The notes under the pieces: model-generated | Told to the model about the DNA's origin: nothing | The model's input: only the letters and a program-made list of their open reading frames with translations | Database searches by the model: none | In this document: positions 23,936 to 36,535 of the stretch, one piece after another | Numbering within the stretch: the first letter of the stretch is position 1 | Layout: each line of letters begins with the position of its first letter | Position numbers and translations under genes: made by a program | Assembly (NCBI RefSeq): GCF_024868665.1 | Contig: NC_079912.1 | Span: 13,704,948 to 13,768,947, forward strand | Direction of reading: 5' to 3' | DNA from: Triplophysa rosa | Taxonomy: Eukaryota; Chordata; Actinopteri; Cypriniformes; Nemacheilidae | DNA: 64,000 nt

Positions 23936-24040
23936 TATATCGATAGTTAAAAAGGCAAAAAAGCCTCAACTACTAAACCCGCTCTGTTCTACAGCTCCTC
24001 GACTTTCTTTTTTCACCATAGACTGTAGCTTCTCACAGTC
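23935..24040 (-). other. nktr: nktr 5' UTR exon, probable
   Basis: A donor matching ATAG|GTAAGT lies just below 23935, and the coding exon at 22419-22495 has an acceptor (ctacag) 19 bases before its ATG. The sequence above 23935 is therefore taken as the untranslated first exon. The upper limit is approximate. Confidence 0.55.
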
Positions 24041-24490
24041 GCCGACTATCGGACACCCACAACAATTACAAAAATAGTTGTGCTGCTTGAATATGATGTT
24101 ACATCGCTTACAGTGATATTGTTTGTGCTTTATTTTTTGAGGAAAGTAAAATATAAATATTCAAAATATAATAAGATTAATTTGTAATGTTTTGATGTGT
24201 AAAGAACAACAAGAAATGATTAATTTATTAATATATTTTAATAATAATATTTATTTAATTTGGAGTAATTTTATTTATTGTTTATTTATTATTTACTTTT
24301 ATGCTTAAAATACAACTGGATTTTATACTGGATTAAATTTACTTGCCAGGGACAATGACGCGTGCAGACTTTTATTTTGAAATAATGACATCCTTTGACG
24401 CTCCTGTTTGTTTTCCCATAATTCAGAGAGACAGAAATCTGGTTGTTTTTCAATAAGTCATAAATAACTCTGTGTGCATTAAAGATAATC
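24041..24490. promoter_or_regulatory. Head-to-head promoter region of nktr and sec22c
   Basis: The divergent first exons are separated by only a few hundred bases. No TATA box at a fixed distance stands out and no strong CpG island is seen, with only local CpGs near 24030-24060 and 24355-24400. The shared-promoter role is inferred from geometry. Confidence 0.5.
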
Positions 24491-24563
24491 GTTAGGGTGC
24501 TGTGCGTTTTTATATTCTGTTAAGGTAACACAATCTGTGTTAAATGAATTGAGCTGTTGGAAG
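24491..24563 (+). other. sec22c: sec22c 5' UTR exon, probable
   Basis: The donor TTGGAAG|GTAAGC gives an exon end at 24563. The coding exon has an acceptor (gtgttcag) ending at 24784, 30 bases before the ATG. The 5' boundary is not determined. Confidence 0.45.
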
Positions 24564-24814
24564 GTAAGCGGTTGATAAAGCGTAACGTTACAGAATCTGC
24601 ACCTGCTAGTGCACTCTAGAATACTTGTACTACAGAAATACAGTACAAGTGAATTCAGTTAATTTGCCAAATTAAATGAACAAATTCTAATGTACCATCA
24701 AAAATGATAACCAAACCTTTAAATAAGGAATAAGCCAATTTGATCAACGTGATAGCAGTTGTCTTCACTGTGCTTTGTGTTCAGGATGTGTTCTCATAGA
24801 GACGCACGAGGAGC

Positions 24815-27163
24815 ATGTCACTGATCCTGTTTGCCTTCGTTGTCCGGATCAGGGATGGGCTCCCTCTCTCTGCCTCCACTGATTTCCTGCATAACAAGGA
24901 GCTTCAGGAGAGAAAGCAGCAGCTGAAAGTGATGTCTAAATCTTTAAACATATTACCAGAGAGAGGCATCATCAAGGGCCATGAGCTCAACATTTAGTAA
25001 GTTTACTTTTGTGGCCCACTGACTCTTCCTTAGAGGTGTTGGTGATATAAATGATATTGAAGATCAGGGTTAGAATCTTAACCTAGGAAATATCTGGGAA
25101 ATGAATGGTGAACCATAACAGTATAACACAAAGGTTTAAAGGGGTCATATGGCGCGAATACGTGTTTTTCTGTGTCTTTGGTGTGTTATAAGTTGCCAAT
25201 GCATGTATTAGACACGTAAAATTGCAAAAATATAAGTGTTGGAACAAAAGCTGCATTCTATCTAAAAGCGAATGCTCACCCAGACTTGCCTGAAAAGCCT
25301 CGTGTAACCACACCCCCACAAATCTACGTCAGTTCGTGGTATGACTTGACTAAGACCGCCCAAATGTTTACACAAGTAAGGTGGGCGTACCTATCGGTAC
25401 AATTGCTTTGGAACAAAATATGGTAAGAAGCGTTACATTTCCGTCACACACTTGCAGTATTCGACCAATCACTACGCACTGGTTAACTGGCCAATCATAG
25501 CACAACTCGCTTTGTAAAAAATCTCCGCGTTTCAGAAAGACGGGGCAAAGAGGAGATACAAACATTCACGTATGTGGAAAATACAGCGTTTTTGAACCTT
25601 GAATCGTGTATACACATTGCATTACATCTAAAACAAACGATAATATTCGTTTTAAACATGTCATATGACCCCTTTAACACCAAGTTGCTCCAGACATACT
25701 GTCCCATTTGTCCCAAAGTGTGTTGTGTGTAGCTTTAAATAAAAATGTCTGAATTTCTACATTTTATAGTCATCAATGGGGAGTATACTAGAAAGGAGGG
25801 ATTCTAGTTTCTAGCCTGACCTTGTTTACCTGGATTTCCGAATCCAAGATAAGCCAGGAAATTGGGGCCCGCGCAGTGAAATCATTTGTTAACTAAGTGG
25901 CATCTCTGTGTGTTTCAGCTTCCTCTCATCCAAGGGTGTGTCCTACATGACCGTATGTGCATGCGGTCTCCCTGCAGCCATGGCCTTCTGTTTCTTGGAC
26001 GATTTGTGCTGGGAGTTCACAGCATGCTTTGACAGCTCAGCGGTGGCCCTGGCAAGCAGGCCGTACCCGTTTTTGGAGTTTGGTAGGATGACGGAAGAAT
26101 GTAGTTTATGCTTTACATGAGTAATAAATGATGCCAGTAGTAGTAAGTAAATAAATAAACAGTTTATTTAGAAGAGTGCATTAACGCTTTACCTAATACT
26201 GTAATCAACTAGTCATCCATGGTTTATATGTAACACATTCAGGCAACGTTTTTGTTACAGCCTGAACCGAATGTAATGTCATTTCAGACAGTACCATTCA
26301 AAAACTTCAGCACCATTATAATCAGAATAAAGGTCCATCTCTGGAAGTAACCCTGGTCGAGGTGCAGGAAGAGCTCAGCACCAGCCCTCCTCAGGTTCTT
26401 ACCATGGGGGATGTGACGCTGGCCAACGGAGTAGCCAATGGGCATGTGGACCAAACAACTGCGTCAGGTTTGCCCTCATAGTACTCACAAATGAAAAAAT
26501 ACTACGGTTAATTCAGAAGAGCTGTATTTCACATTAGGTATATACTTAGATTTCTAGGTGTTGCTAAATATCTATTTCTGTTGATTTAAAAGGACAAAAT
26601 CAAAGATTGGAACCAGTCTCAGCTCCTGGAATCCTCTCATTGGTTCTTAACATCATGTGTGCTGCCCTTAACCTTATACGTGGTGTCCACCTCATTGAAT
26701 ACACCTTTCAGGTAACACTGTGTTCCAAATGTTTTTTTTACTATACATATATTACATGATGTTTTTCCCAATTATGGATTTATTTTACAGGATGATTATG
26801 ATAGTTTATGGAATGTGCTTGCGTTTCTTGTGGCATTTGTCTGCTGTGTTTGTCAGGTAAACAGTTTTAGTCCACATAGATTATACTGTATGTACACAGT
26901 CTTTGAAGAAGTACATTGTTGTTAGATCATTATCTCAGATTACTTCTCTTTCTGCAACACAGTGTCATCTGTACTTGTTCCACACCTGCCAGAAGAAGTT
27001 GAAAGCCATCACTCTCCTGATTCTCATCATCTTATGCAATGCTTTTCTCTTCGATGTGAGGAACATCTGGCAGCTGGTCTTCCACATGTCCGTGGCCTGC
27101 ATCTCCACCCTGCTCACCCTCCACCGAAAACTGCTGGACAGAAACACGGACTGTGGGGTATGA
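24815..27163 (+). CDS. sec22c: SEC22C, longin-type ER-Golgi trafficking protein
   Basis: Six coding exons: 24815-24996, 25919-26082, 26288-26467, 26593-26711, 26791-26856 and 26963-27163. All have GT-AG borders and sum to 912 nt, 303 residues plus stop, the same length as human SEC22C. Residues 1 to about 120 form the longin domain: start MSLILFAFVVRIRDGLPLS, then GLPAAMAFCFLDDLCWEFTA and ASRPYPFLEF. A variable linker (residues about 120-180) follows, then four hydrophobic helices at about 186-207, 221-242, 252-268 and 275-292, and the conserved end DCGV. As in the family, no SNARE coiled coil is present, so it is a multi-pass membrane protein rather than a classic v-SNARE. Known role: ER-to-Golgi transport. 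Intron 1 carries a MITE (25136-25677). Confidence 0.96.
25136..25677. repeat. MITE with TTAAAGGGGTCATATG ends, copy 1
   Basis: Inverted ends TTAAAGGGGTCATATG and CATATGACCCCTTTAA, 542 bp, in sec22c intron 1. TTAA at each extremity would fit a piggyBac-type target site, but it may be part of the repeat. A second copy lies at 43656-44152. Confidence 0.85.
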
Positions 27164-27420
27164 GAACTTCAGGGTAACATAGGGTAAGATACCAGCAGCC
27201 CAGAGGATAATATCACATACTGTACAGTATGTGCGATATTGGAGTGCAATGGGTTTTTTACAGGGGTTTTTTCATTAAATTGATGCGTATCAATTGTAGA
27301 CGGTGTATTTTGAATGTAATATGGAGAAAGTGATAAACAGACATGAAGTAGGGATTAAGTTCGCTGCATTGCTTGTGGTAAATTAATTAATTTATTGGCT
27401 GCAAACTAAAATAAACTTAT
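27164..27420 (+). terminator. sec22c: sec22c 3' UTR with poly(A) signal
   Basis: First AATAAA after the stop is at 27410-27415. Longer 3' ends are possible because the following 1.5 kb is AT-rich and repeat-poor. Confidence 0.5.
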
Positions 27421-30400
27421 GAACGTTTCAGTTAATTTAAAAAAGGATTATCATTCCAAAGACTATAAATATGAGGTTATTTCATCACTTATCAGAAGTT
27501 CACATATAATATTCTTAACGTAATACAGACATTTTACAAATGTTTATCTTTTGTCAACACACAGTGGGATTCAAGTCTTAATCTTTGACCTGGGATTAAA
27601 AATCTTAAAACATTAACATGGATCAATAGGTTTTGCATGAACTTTTGGAGTCTGTGGTCAAGTACATGCTTTTCTTTAAAGTGATTATTGAAATTCTAAA
27701 ATGTGTTCATTTTTACTCTGTTATGCTGATACATTTTAAAAATTAAAAAAAAAAAACTTTTCCATTAGAAAAAATGCAGAGACCTTTAAGTCTTACTGTA
27801 CATTTTATCAGTGGTTTACGGAACTTGGTTTACATATTAATATGTAATTCCTTTATTTGCACTAAAGTACTCAAAATAGACTAAACTTCTAGACTTTGTT
27901 GAAAGTTATATTTGCAGCAGATAGTATTATTATTTGATTGAGTAAAAACGTTTATTCCAGGACTCATTTGAGGTTAATTCCTCCGTTATGATTCAGAACG
28001 GTATGTTTAAAATAACAAGGATGTGTCTTATATTTTATACTGATACGGACTGTTAAGCGGCTATGGTTTGTACGCTACATTTTGGTCCATTAATTGCAGA
28101 TGTCATGCACTTGCTCAAGCAATTCCACAAGCGTAATCACCATAAGCAATCAATATTAAATCTCTGTTCAAGTAAATCAGAAACAGTTTAGAGTAGACAA
28201 GTAATTTGATTTTATTTTCTGAATCATAGTCACATTCCTGAATATTTCAGAATTTTTACAAGCAAGCTTGCAGAAATTGAATTGAACGTCATCTTTTTGT
28301 ATCAGCAACAGCTTTCATGTCCAATTTCTGTTCTAGTGTTTTAATATGTTTGGGATAACATTTATTGCAGTGGTAAGATACTGTATGCTCATGCCTTATA
28401 CAAAATGAATGCTGCTGTCCAAACAGAGGAGTGAGAATGTATGTTTGATCATTTTGTAGAAATTGTTGACACTAATATGTAACGTTAATGTACTAAGGGC
28501 TCTGTTTCTGTTAACTAATTTCTGGGTTTTCTTCTCAACAAAGCTTGATAAAGCGAAAGAACCAGTAAATCATGGTTTAGTTATTTTAGATTTTTAGTCG
28601 TAATTGGCATTTAAATGAATTGATATTGGTGCCCTCAGCTTTTTAAATGGATACATATTTACTCACTCCTCAGTTAATACATGGAGTAATGTGTTTATTC
28701 AAACAATGAAATATGTATTTTTGTAATGATAATGTAGTTTTTTATGTTTGTAGATACAGTATATGGGGAAATTAGTGTTTAGTTGCACAAAGGATAATTT
28801 ATGTAGACATTTGTATATCATGTTCTTTTTACATTTTTAAAACCTGTCAGTGATTTATATTGTTGCACGTGCTCGAGGTTGTTGCTTAAAAACTTAAAAA
28901 GCACTTGTGATAATTGCAGCTTGAAACCACTATTGTCTTACATTAACTGAAGCATTTAATTTATAAATATGTCTAGAACTTACTACTTAAAGTGTTTCCC
29001 TATATACAATATTGAACCTGCCTACTAGTTTGTTGTCAATTATTTTGAGCTAGTGAATTGGGTTTGTTGCACTAGAGTTTCATTACAATATTACCTGCTA
29101 CCATCATGAACCTCCAGCAACCAAATAAGAGTCTCCTAAAATGATTTTTAAAAGTGAAAACTGTTTCCATGTTCTTTGTTTTTTGCTAAATGACTTTTAT
29201 GAGAATAATATAAAATAACAGCTGATAAGAATTGTGTCTTGTGTTCAAATGGACAATGTTTGCTTCTTTGCTTGTGAATCTTCTATTACTTTTTCTATGA
29301 CAGTTTTAACGATAACTTCAAATTACAGATTTTTTTTGTTTTACTATAGAAAGGTTAAATTGAAGAAAAGATTTTTAAAATGAGAACATTCTAATCTAGA
29401 TTAACGTAAAATTGTCTTTAAATGCACCCTGACTGTATGACAAAACTCTTATTAAATTACTGTACATAAATCTTTTGGATGCTTTTAGTGCATTCATAAA
29501 ATTACATTAGGAACAACTCTTTAGTTCTGGATTACAGTTATACAAACATAGCACGTTTAAGGATATAGCAACTTCCATGTATAGATTTTGTCTACACCCC
29601 AAAGGCACATTTAAATAACATCTCATGTTCCTGTGTAGGTGACTGTAGGGTTGTAGTGCTGTAGTATATATGAGAACACTGGGTGGCAGTATAACTTCAG
29701 TCCTGCTGTCTGAGGGTCAGAGAAATTTCAGTATGAAGTGATTATACAGGATTAAAAACTCTTGTTTAGTTTACTCTTGAAAAATCCACTCCCGTCTCCC
29801 TTCATGATCATATTGTCTTTATTTTGTATAAAATGTAACTGCACTCACAATATCAAATTCTGAAACTTTATATGATCATGTAAGGTTATCTATTTTGTCT
29901 CAATAGAAGCTAAAAATGTCAGCCAATGAAACACGAAACGTATCTCCAATGAGATGGTTTTTCTGTTAGCCACCATGATTTAAAAAAGTCAAAATCAATA
30001 AGGTATTGTATTATTGATTTAGAGAAACCGCTGCATTTTCATACATATCTAATGTTTTCTCTGATGCCGTGCACGCTGTGACTTGGGTGGCAGTGCTACA
30101 TTTTTAAGAGAAAGAGCAGATTGCTGTATGTCACAGACACACTGAACGTACGACCTGCTACAGTATGTTTACATATGAACTATAATTGTTACACTGAGAT
30201 CTGAGACTTGTAGAACTTTATGACCTCCATTGACCTCTCTCGCTCTCTGGTGGTCTGCCCTCTTGAGTTATGGTTTACAATCACATTTGAAGCTTATATA
30301 AACATTGGAAGTTTTGTGAGTAAAGCTGCCAGGCTGCATAGAAATGTTGAGCGAATAGGACAATGGTGTAGGTCACGGACTGTGCAACGCTGAAAAATTG

Positions 30401-30720
30401 AGATGAGACGGGAGTTGGCATTATCCTGTTTTTTCATGCCTGGCAATGCTGCATCTGAAGTTTGGCTGTAACAGATTAGAGCAGAGTTTTGACTAGACAT
30501 CAAATCTGTTCTTTACCGCACTGATGTGTTTAATTTCTCTGTTAAACCAGCATGAGAGGATCAGTCGCAGGATTCTGCTCATGCTGTTGGCACTCGCAGG
30601 TCTGGAATCTTTTAATTCCTGAGAAGATTATTTCATAGGGTCTTAGGGGAAAGATAACTTCCAAATTTATAGGAATTTTTTCACTTCTGCAGAACACAAA
30701 AGAAGATATTTGGAAGAATG
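27421..30720. other. Gene-free AT-rich stretch
   Basis: No exon-like segment with splice sites was found on either strand, and no clear inverted-repeat element. It may include an extended sec22c 3' UTR. Confidence 0.5.
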
Positions 30721-31161
30721 TTAAAGGGATACTTCACCCAAAAATGACAATTCTGTCATCATTTACTCACCTACGAGTTGTTCCAAATCTGTGTAAATGT
30801 CTTTGTTCTGATGAATACAGAGAAAGATATTTGAAAGAATGCTTAGAACCAGACAAATTTTGCCCCCCATTGACTACCATAGTAGGAAGAAATGCTTTAT
30901 CATGTTTTTTTGTTCTATTGAACACAGAAGAATACATTTTGAAGAATGTAGGACAGCAAACAGTTCTGGGGCACTTTTGACCACCGTTGTATTTTTCCTA
31001 CTATGGGAGTCAATGGGGGGCAAAATCTGTCTGGTTATGAGCATTCTTTTAAATATCTTTCTGTGTTCATCAGAACAAAGAAATGTATATAGATTTGAAA
31101 CAACTCGAAGGTGAGTACATGATGACAGAATTTTCTTTTTTTGGGTGAAATATCCCTTTAA
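30721..31161. repeat. 'Tcaccc' MITE, long copy
   Basis: Starts TTAAAGGGATACTTCACCC and ends GGGTGAAATATCCCTTTAA. The body is a fold-back around paired 'ccatagtaggaa' and 'ttcctactatggg' cores. Confidence 0.85.
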
Positions 31162-31341
31162 TAACCAAACAACATTGGACCCCATTGACTTCTATTGTAT
31201 GGACACAAAACCACCGAGACATTTCTTAAAATATCTTCTTTTGTGTTCCACAAGACGAAACAGTCATGTACAGGTTTCATACAACATGTGTGTGAACAAA
31301 TGATGACAGAATTTATGATTTTGGGTGAACTATCCCTTTAA
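31162..31341. repeat. Half copy of the same MITE family
   Basis: Directly abuts the previous copy and ends GGGTGAACTATCCCTTTAA. Only the right half of the family is present. Confidence 0.75.
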
Positions 31342-33696
31342 TATTACTCAGACCCTTTAAATTGTCTTAACAAAATTATGATTAACAGTTTCTATTAACA
31401 TTCTATTCAGAAGAATAAATCTGATGTCCAAAGTCAAAGAAGCACATCTGTATTACTGGACATGAGTCTTTAATCAAAGAATTAATGAGAAGTTTTCTTT
31501 TCATTTTCTTGATGTTTGACTCGTTCTACCGGTTCACATAAATTGTTTCGTGCTTCGCTTGTATTAGATTCAGATAATGTAGTGCAATGTGCATTCAGCT
31601 ATTAGATTTTGATCAATCAAATCTAGAATTTGAGGATATTATCCATGACCTCTCTCTCTCTTACGCACACACATACAATGGCAGTCGAACTATTGTGACT
31701 TTACATTCATTCACACACATATGGATCAATCAGAAAGAGGAAATGGATTTTTCAGGTTGACCTGTGTGTTTCAGAGGCTCTGTCAAAATCATTTCCTCAC
31801 CTCACTCATCCATGTGTAATGCATTTCTACTTGAAACACACTTGACATGGCTCCCAGCTGGACTCTACACATAGTGTTGAATTGAATAGGATCTTCACTA
31901 AATAAACTTCTAATAATCCACTTCCAGCGATGCTCGGTGGCCGCATGTGAATTGTTGTTATTCACTGAGGAATCACAGCAAACAATAATCTATTGAATGA
32001 GGCTTTGGAACCGTGTTCGCTTTTGTGCTGCAGTCTTTTTCAATAATATTTTTCACAATATATAATTCTGCTCTCTGTCTAAAGCAGACTCACAAAGACC
32101 TTTTGCTTTGAAAAACATGAATCTGAACCAGCATTAATTGAGGTTGCATTGTAAATCTCGGTTGAAACCACCATTGTATTGTGTTGTATTGTATTTGAGC
32201 AGGCATTTCATGGTGTAGATCTATTTTCCATTAACTGCTGAATGCAATGTGTACAGTCATAGCACAAATGTTTACTTTAAAATAGGCTGTGCTGTGTTTT
32301 AGTGATTTAATGAATATTAGTTATTTCAAACATAGCTTTGTGGGTTTTTACAGACCCGACAAACACAACTCTTCCACACTAGACTACCATGAATATTTTA
32401 TGTTTCACATTACTGTAGCTCCAGAGATCTTGAGGGACGGTGTATTCCGTCTTGCACATTCAGTCTACTGGGAGATGGCTTGACCGTGACAGACCCTTTT
32501 AGAGTTTTAGCTGCTCAGTAGCCCTGAATGCTTTGAAGAATATGTTAACCGTTCTCTGTGAGAAGATACAATTGAAATACTTTCATTTTAAAAGAATCGT
32601 ACTTATTTCATACATTCAAAATGTAGCCACCACTAATTATATGTTTAAAAACAGTTTTAAATGTTGATTTGAACATATTTCAGTTTTGGCCCTCATAGTA
32701 AATGAGTTTTGTAAAGTTATGTGCCCATACGTGACAGATTTTGCAACTTATTTAAAGCCCCTATTGATTAAATCATCCAATGAAATGAATGCATGTTAGC
32801 AGTACATGTAAGCAGAAGTCACAATCCTTGACTGCACTGATTATTTAAATGATGACTCGTGGGACGCTTATATTAAAATATAGATTATAAAATAAGGATA
32901 CAGATATTTAAAGATAATATTCCCTCCCTCTGTCCTTTAACAAATATATTATATGGTTGAGCATCAAATAATAAAATCCTCATATATTCTCACATTTTGT
33001 TTCATACAGAGTCTTTTAATAAAATGAAGTATCACAATTTTACATTTCTATTCTTTAAAACCATGTTTCAATTGTCATTATCTAGCCTTTAAAGTTTGAT
33101 ATTTAAGTACAAAAAGTTGAAAAGAGATGCTCAACCAACAAAAACAGGAGGTGCAACCAAAAACGCTCTGCTAGAAAAAGAATTAAACAAAAAAATCACC
33201 TGTTTCAACAACAAAAAAAAACTTGTTTAAAAGCTGCAATTTTTAAGTTACATCAGATTGGCTTTAAAAGTCATTTGAATTTAAATATGAATCCGACTTT
33301 AAATATCTTCATTAGACTTGACCCATGATAAAAACATTACATATTTACGTCATGACAACTTGTCAGTGGCCATGTATAGCTAACAAAATACACAAATATT
33401 AGTTCATAGAAATGTTACTATCTTTTTTGATATATTTGATGATGTCTGGTTAACGTCAATTTAAAACAGTGCACCACTATGTTAGGGATTGGCTAACATG
33501 CAGTGCGCAGTAAAGTAAGTACACTGTGCTGCTGTTGTATTAAGCCAGTCAAAGATAGCCACTGAGTCCTGTTGAGAGAACTTTGCTTTGTAGTAGTTAC
33601 TGTACCTCCTGAATCTACAATGAGCATCTATAAGCATGAGTGCAGCAGTGAATGGTTTAGTGTGACTGAATGAATGAAGACACTTTGTAATGGAGA
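31342..33696. other. Gene-free AT-rich stretch
   Basis: No supported exon or element with clear ends; only short ORFs. Confidence 0.45.
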
Positions 33697-33698
33697 TA

Positions 33699-35235
33699 CA
33701 AGACGTGCTCAAATTTGTTGGTACCCTTACAGCTCATAGAAATAATGCTTCATTCCTCCTGAAAAGTGATGAAATTAAAAGCTATTGTATCATGTATACT
33801 TGCATGCCTTTGGTATGTCATAGAATAAAGCAAAGAAGCTGTGAAAAGAGATGAATTGTTGCTTACTCTACAAAGATATTCTAAAATGGCCTGGACACAT
33901 GTGTTGGTATCCCTTAGAAAAGATAATACATAATTGGATTATAGTGATATTTCAAACTAATTCGTTTCTTTAATTAGTATCACACATGTATCCAATCTTG
34001 AAATCAGTCATTCAGTCTATTTAAATGGAGAAAAGTAGTCTCTGTGCTGTTTGGTACATGTGTGCACCACATTGAACATGGATCAGAGAAAGCAAAGGAT
34101 AGAGTTGTCTGAGGAGCTCAGAAAGAAAATAATAGACAAGCATGGTAAAGGTAAAGGCTACAAGACCATCTCCAAGCAGCTCGATGTTCCTGTGACAACA
34201 GTTGCAAATATTATTAAGAAGTTTAAGGTCCATGGAATTGTAGCCAACCTCCCTGGGCACGGCCACAAGAGGAAAATCGACCCCAGATTGAACAGAAAGA
34301 TAGTGCGAATGGTAGAAAAAGAACCAAGGAAAACTGCCAAAGAGATACAAGCTGAACAAAAGTGGGCTCCATGGAAGAAGACCCAGGAGGACTCCACTTT
34401 TGAAAGAAAAACATTAAAAAGCCAGACTGGAATTTGCTAAAATTCATATTGACAAGCCACAATCCTTCTGGGAGAATGTCCTTTGGACAGATGAGTCAAT
34501 ACTGGAGCTTTTTGGCAAGTCACATCAGCTCTATGTTCACAAACGAAAAAATCAAGCTTTTCAAGAAATGAACACCATACCTAAAGTGAAACATGGAGGA
34601 GGCTCGGTTATGTTATGGGGGTGCTTTTGCTGAATCTGTGCAGGACACAATGAAATCTCAAGGCATTCTGGAGTGAAACGTACTGCCCGGTGTCAGAAAG
34701 CTCCATCTCAGTCGCAGGTCATGGGTCCTCCAACAGGATAATGACCCAAAACACACAGCTAAAATCACCCAAGAATGGATACAAACCATTGGAATATTCT
34801 GAAGTGGCCTTCTATGAGTCCTGATCTGAATCCTATCAAACATCTATTGAAAGAGCTGAAACTTGCAGTCTGGAGAAGGCACCCATCAAACCTGAGACAG
34901 CTGGAGCGGTTTGCTCAGGAAGAGTGGGCCAAACTACCTGTTAACAGGTGCAGAAGTCTCAGTGAGAGCTACAGAAAACGTTTGCTTGCAGTGATTGCCT
35001 CTAAAGGTTGTGCAACAAAATATTAGGTTAGGGGTCCTTCATTTTTGTCCATGACATTTTCATTTGTTTTATTTACAATATTATGTTGAATAAAAAGCAA
35101 AGTCTGATTTCTATTAAATATGGAATAAAGAATGGTGGATGCCAATTACTTTTGTCAGTTTCAAGTTATTACAGAGAAAATTGTGCATTCTTCGTTTTTT
35201 TTGTGGAGGAGTACCAACGAATTTGAGCACGTCTG
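33699..35235 (+). mobile_element. Tc1-like transposon, degenerate, with intact ends
   Basis: Inverted ends: CAAGACGTGCTCAAATTTG at 33699 and, inverted, CAGACGTGCTCAAATTCG at 35235. TA dinucleotides at 33697-33698 and 35236-35237 are the expected target duplication. About 1.54 kb, close to a full-length Tc1 element. It lies between sec22c and vipr1. Confidence 0.92.
34078..35026 (+). pseudogene. Tc1-like DDE transposase remnant
   Basis: The N-terminal paired-like helix-turn-helix DNA-binding part is readable from ATG 34078 (MDQRKQRIELSEELRKK, then GKGYKTISKQLDVPVTTVAN). The frame then degenerates after about 105 residues, where the family-typical segment after KEIQAE is missing. The catalytic triad is still spelled out but in three different frames: WTDES (Asp codon 34490), QQDNDPKH (Asp codon 34737) and LLKELK (Glu codon 34853). 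The last part is open from 34775 and ends GCATKY. Tc1 transposases are usually about 340 residues; this one cannot be made as a single protein. Confidence 0.9.
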
Positions 35236-36429
35236 TATGTTGTTTGTTTGTGAGACTTCATAAGAGTTTATGTACGTTTACTATGTTAATGAGTCTCATT
35301 ATCTTTAATTGAAATGCTTTGTTTATCCTTTTAATATGTAGATTCTGCCTCCAAGAACATATGCTACAGCTACGGCTCATAAACAAAAATCAGTCCATAA
35401 TATGGAGATTTAATGTAGAGACGTTATTGAACAATAAAGGGTTTTCTGCTTTGAAAAGTTTGCTTTGCGTAAATGATTTTTTTTCTATAAAAAAAGCTAT
35501 GAAGAGATTTACCTTTCAAAGGGATTGTTCACTCAGAAATGAAAACGATGCCATGTACTCACCCTTATATTATTACAAACCCAAATAAAATCTTTTTATC
35601 TGTAAAATATTTATGCATATGTGTATATACTGTGAATATTTATATATATAATGAACCAAAAACCCAAAGAATTATTAAGGTGGTTGGTATGATGTGTGTG
35701 TTATTTTATGAATGTCAGTAGCTTTATACTTATAGCCTGAAGTATACTTTTTTGTGAGCACACTATAGCGTTACATTCACGTTACGTTTTTTTACACATA
35801 TGAGAGTATTTCACGTATTTAAATGATCCACAACAGCTCAGTCACATTTCCCAACTAATTCATAAAGTGGACAAACCTATATGTTTTGGTTTATAGTCAG
35901 AGCATGGTAAGAAAGTCGATAAGCTCTGTCTGTTTGATGTTAGAGGTCCATTCATGTGTAAAATTCCCCATGTCTGAAAAAATCAAACACATAAACCCGT
36001 TAAAACTTGTGCAAGTTGCCGCAGGGTGACTACTCACCACTCAGAGTGCCTCTTCATTCCTTCTTCGAGGAAGTGTCAAGATGTCCCTAAAATAGAAAGA
36101 AACTGTTCAGAAAACATTAATTATTTCACAGATGGCACTTAACTTGATTTTATTCACTCATTTTGTAATTTCCGGGACATTTGGGTTAAATCAAGTCTAA
36201 ATGCGGTCCATCAAGTCTGGGTCCATCTTTAGATGTTGCCTTTAGCCAAAATAATATTTATTTTTTATATATATTTATTTATAAATAAATAATTTTGGAT
36301 TTAATCATTTTTGTGTAAAAATGGTTTTAGTGGTATTTGTATACTTTTGTTTAATTGCGTTTTTAACCCACATAGTGGTATAGTAGAAGCTAGTGGATGT
36401 TATGACAAAAATTACCAAAACATTACACC
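35236..36429. other. Gene-free stretch with repeat fragments
   Basis: Holds a partial 'Tcaccc' MITE end near 35515-35590 and, near 35735-35830, a fragment with 'gaagtatacttttttgtg' similar to the small fold-back at 17147. No supported gene. Confidence 0.45.
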
Positions 36430-36535
36430 TCATCGGTGGATGCTGCACATTGGTGGTGGTTGAGGAGATCCCCCCACTTTGAGTACCCAGAAAAGCGCTA
36501 TATAAATGTAATGAATGATTATTATTAGTAGTAGT
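36430..36535 (+). repeat. LINE/SINE 3' tail (L2/CR1-like)
   Basis: Ends with 'gagtacccagaaaagcgctatataaatgtaatg' type sequence followed by an ATT/AGT simple tail. This is the 3' end of L2/CR1-like retroposons known from fish (from memory). Only the tail is present. Confidence 0.6.

Noticed and set aside
34021..34462. Minus-strand ORFs over the Tc1 element
   Set aside because: Antisense shadows of the transposase remnant.
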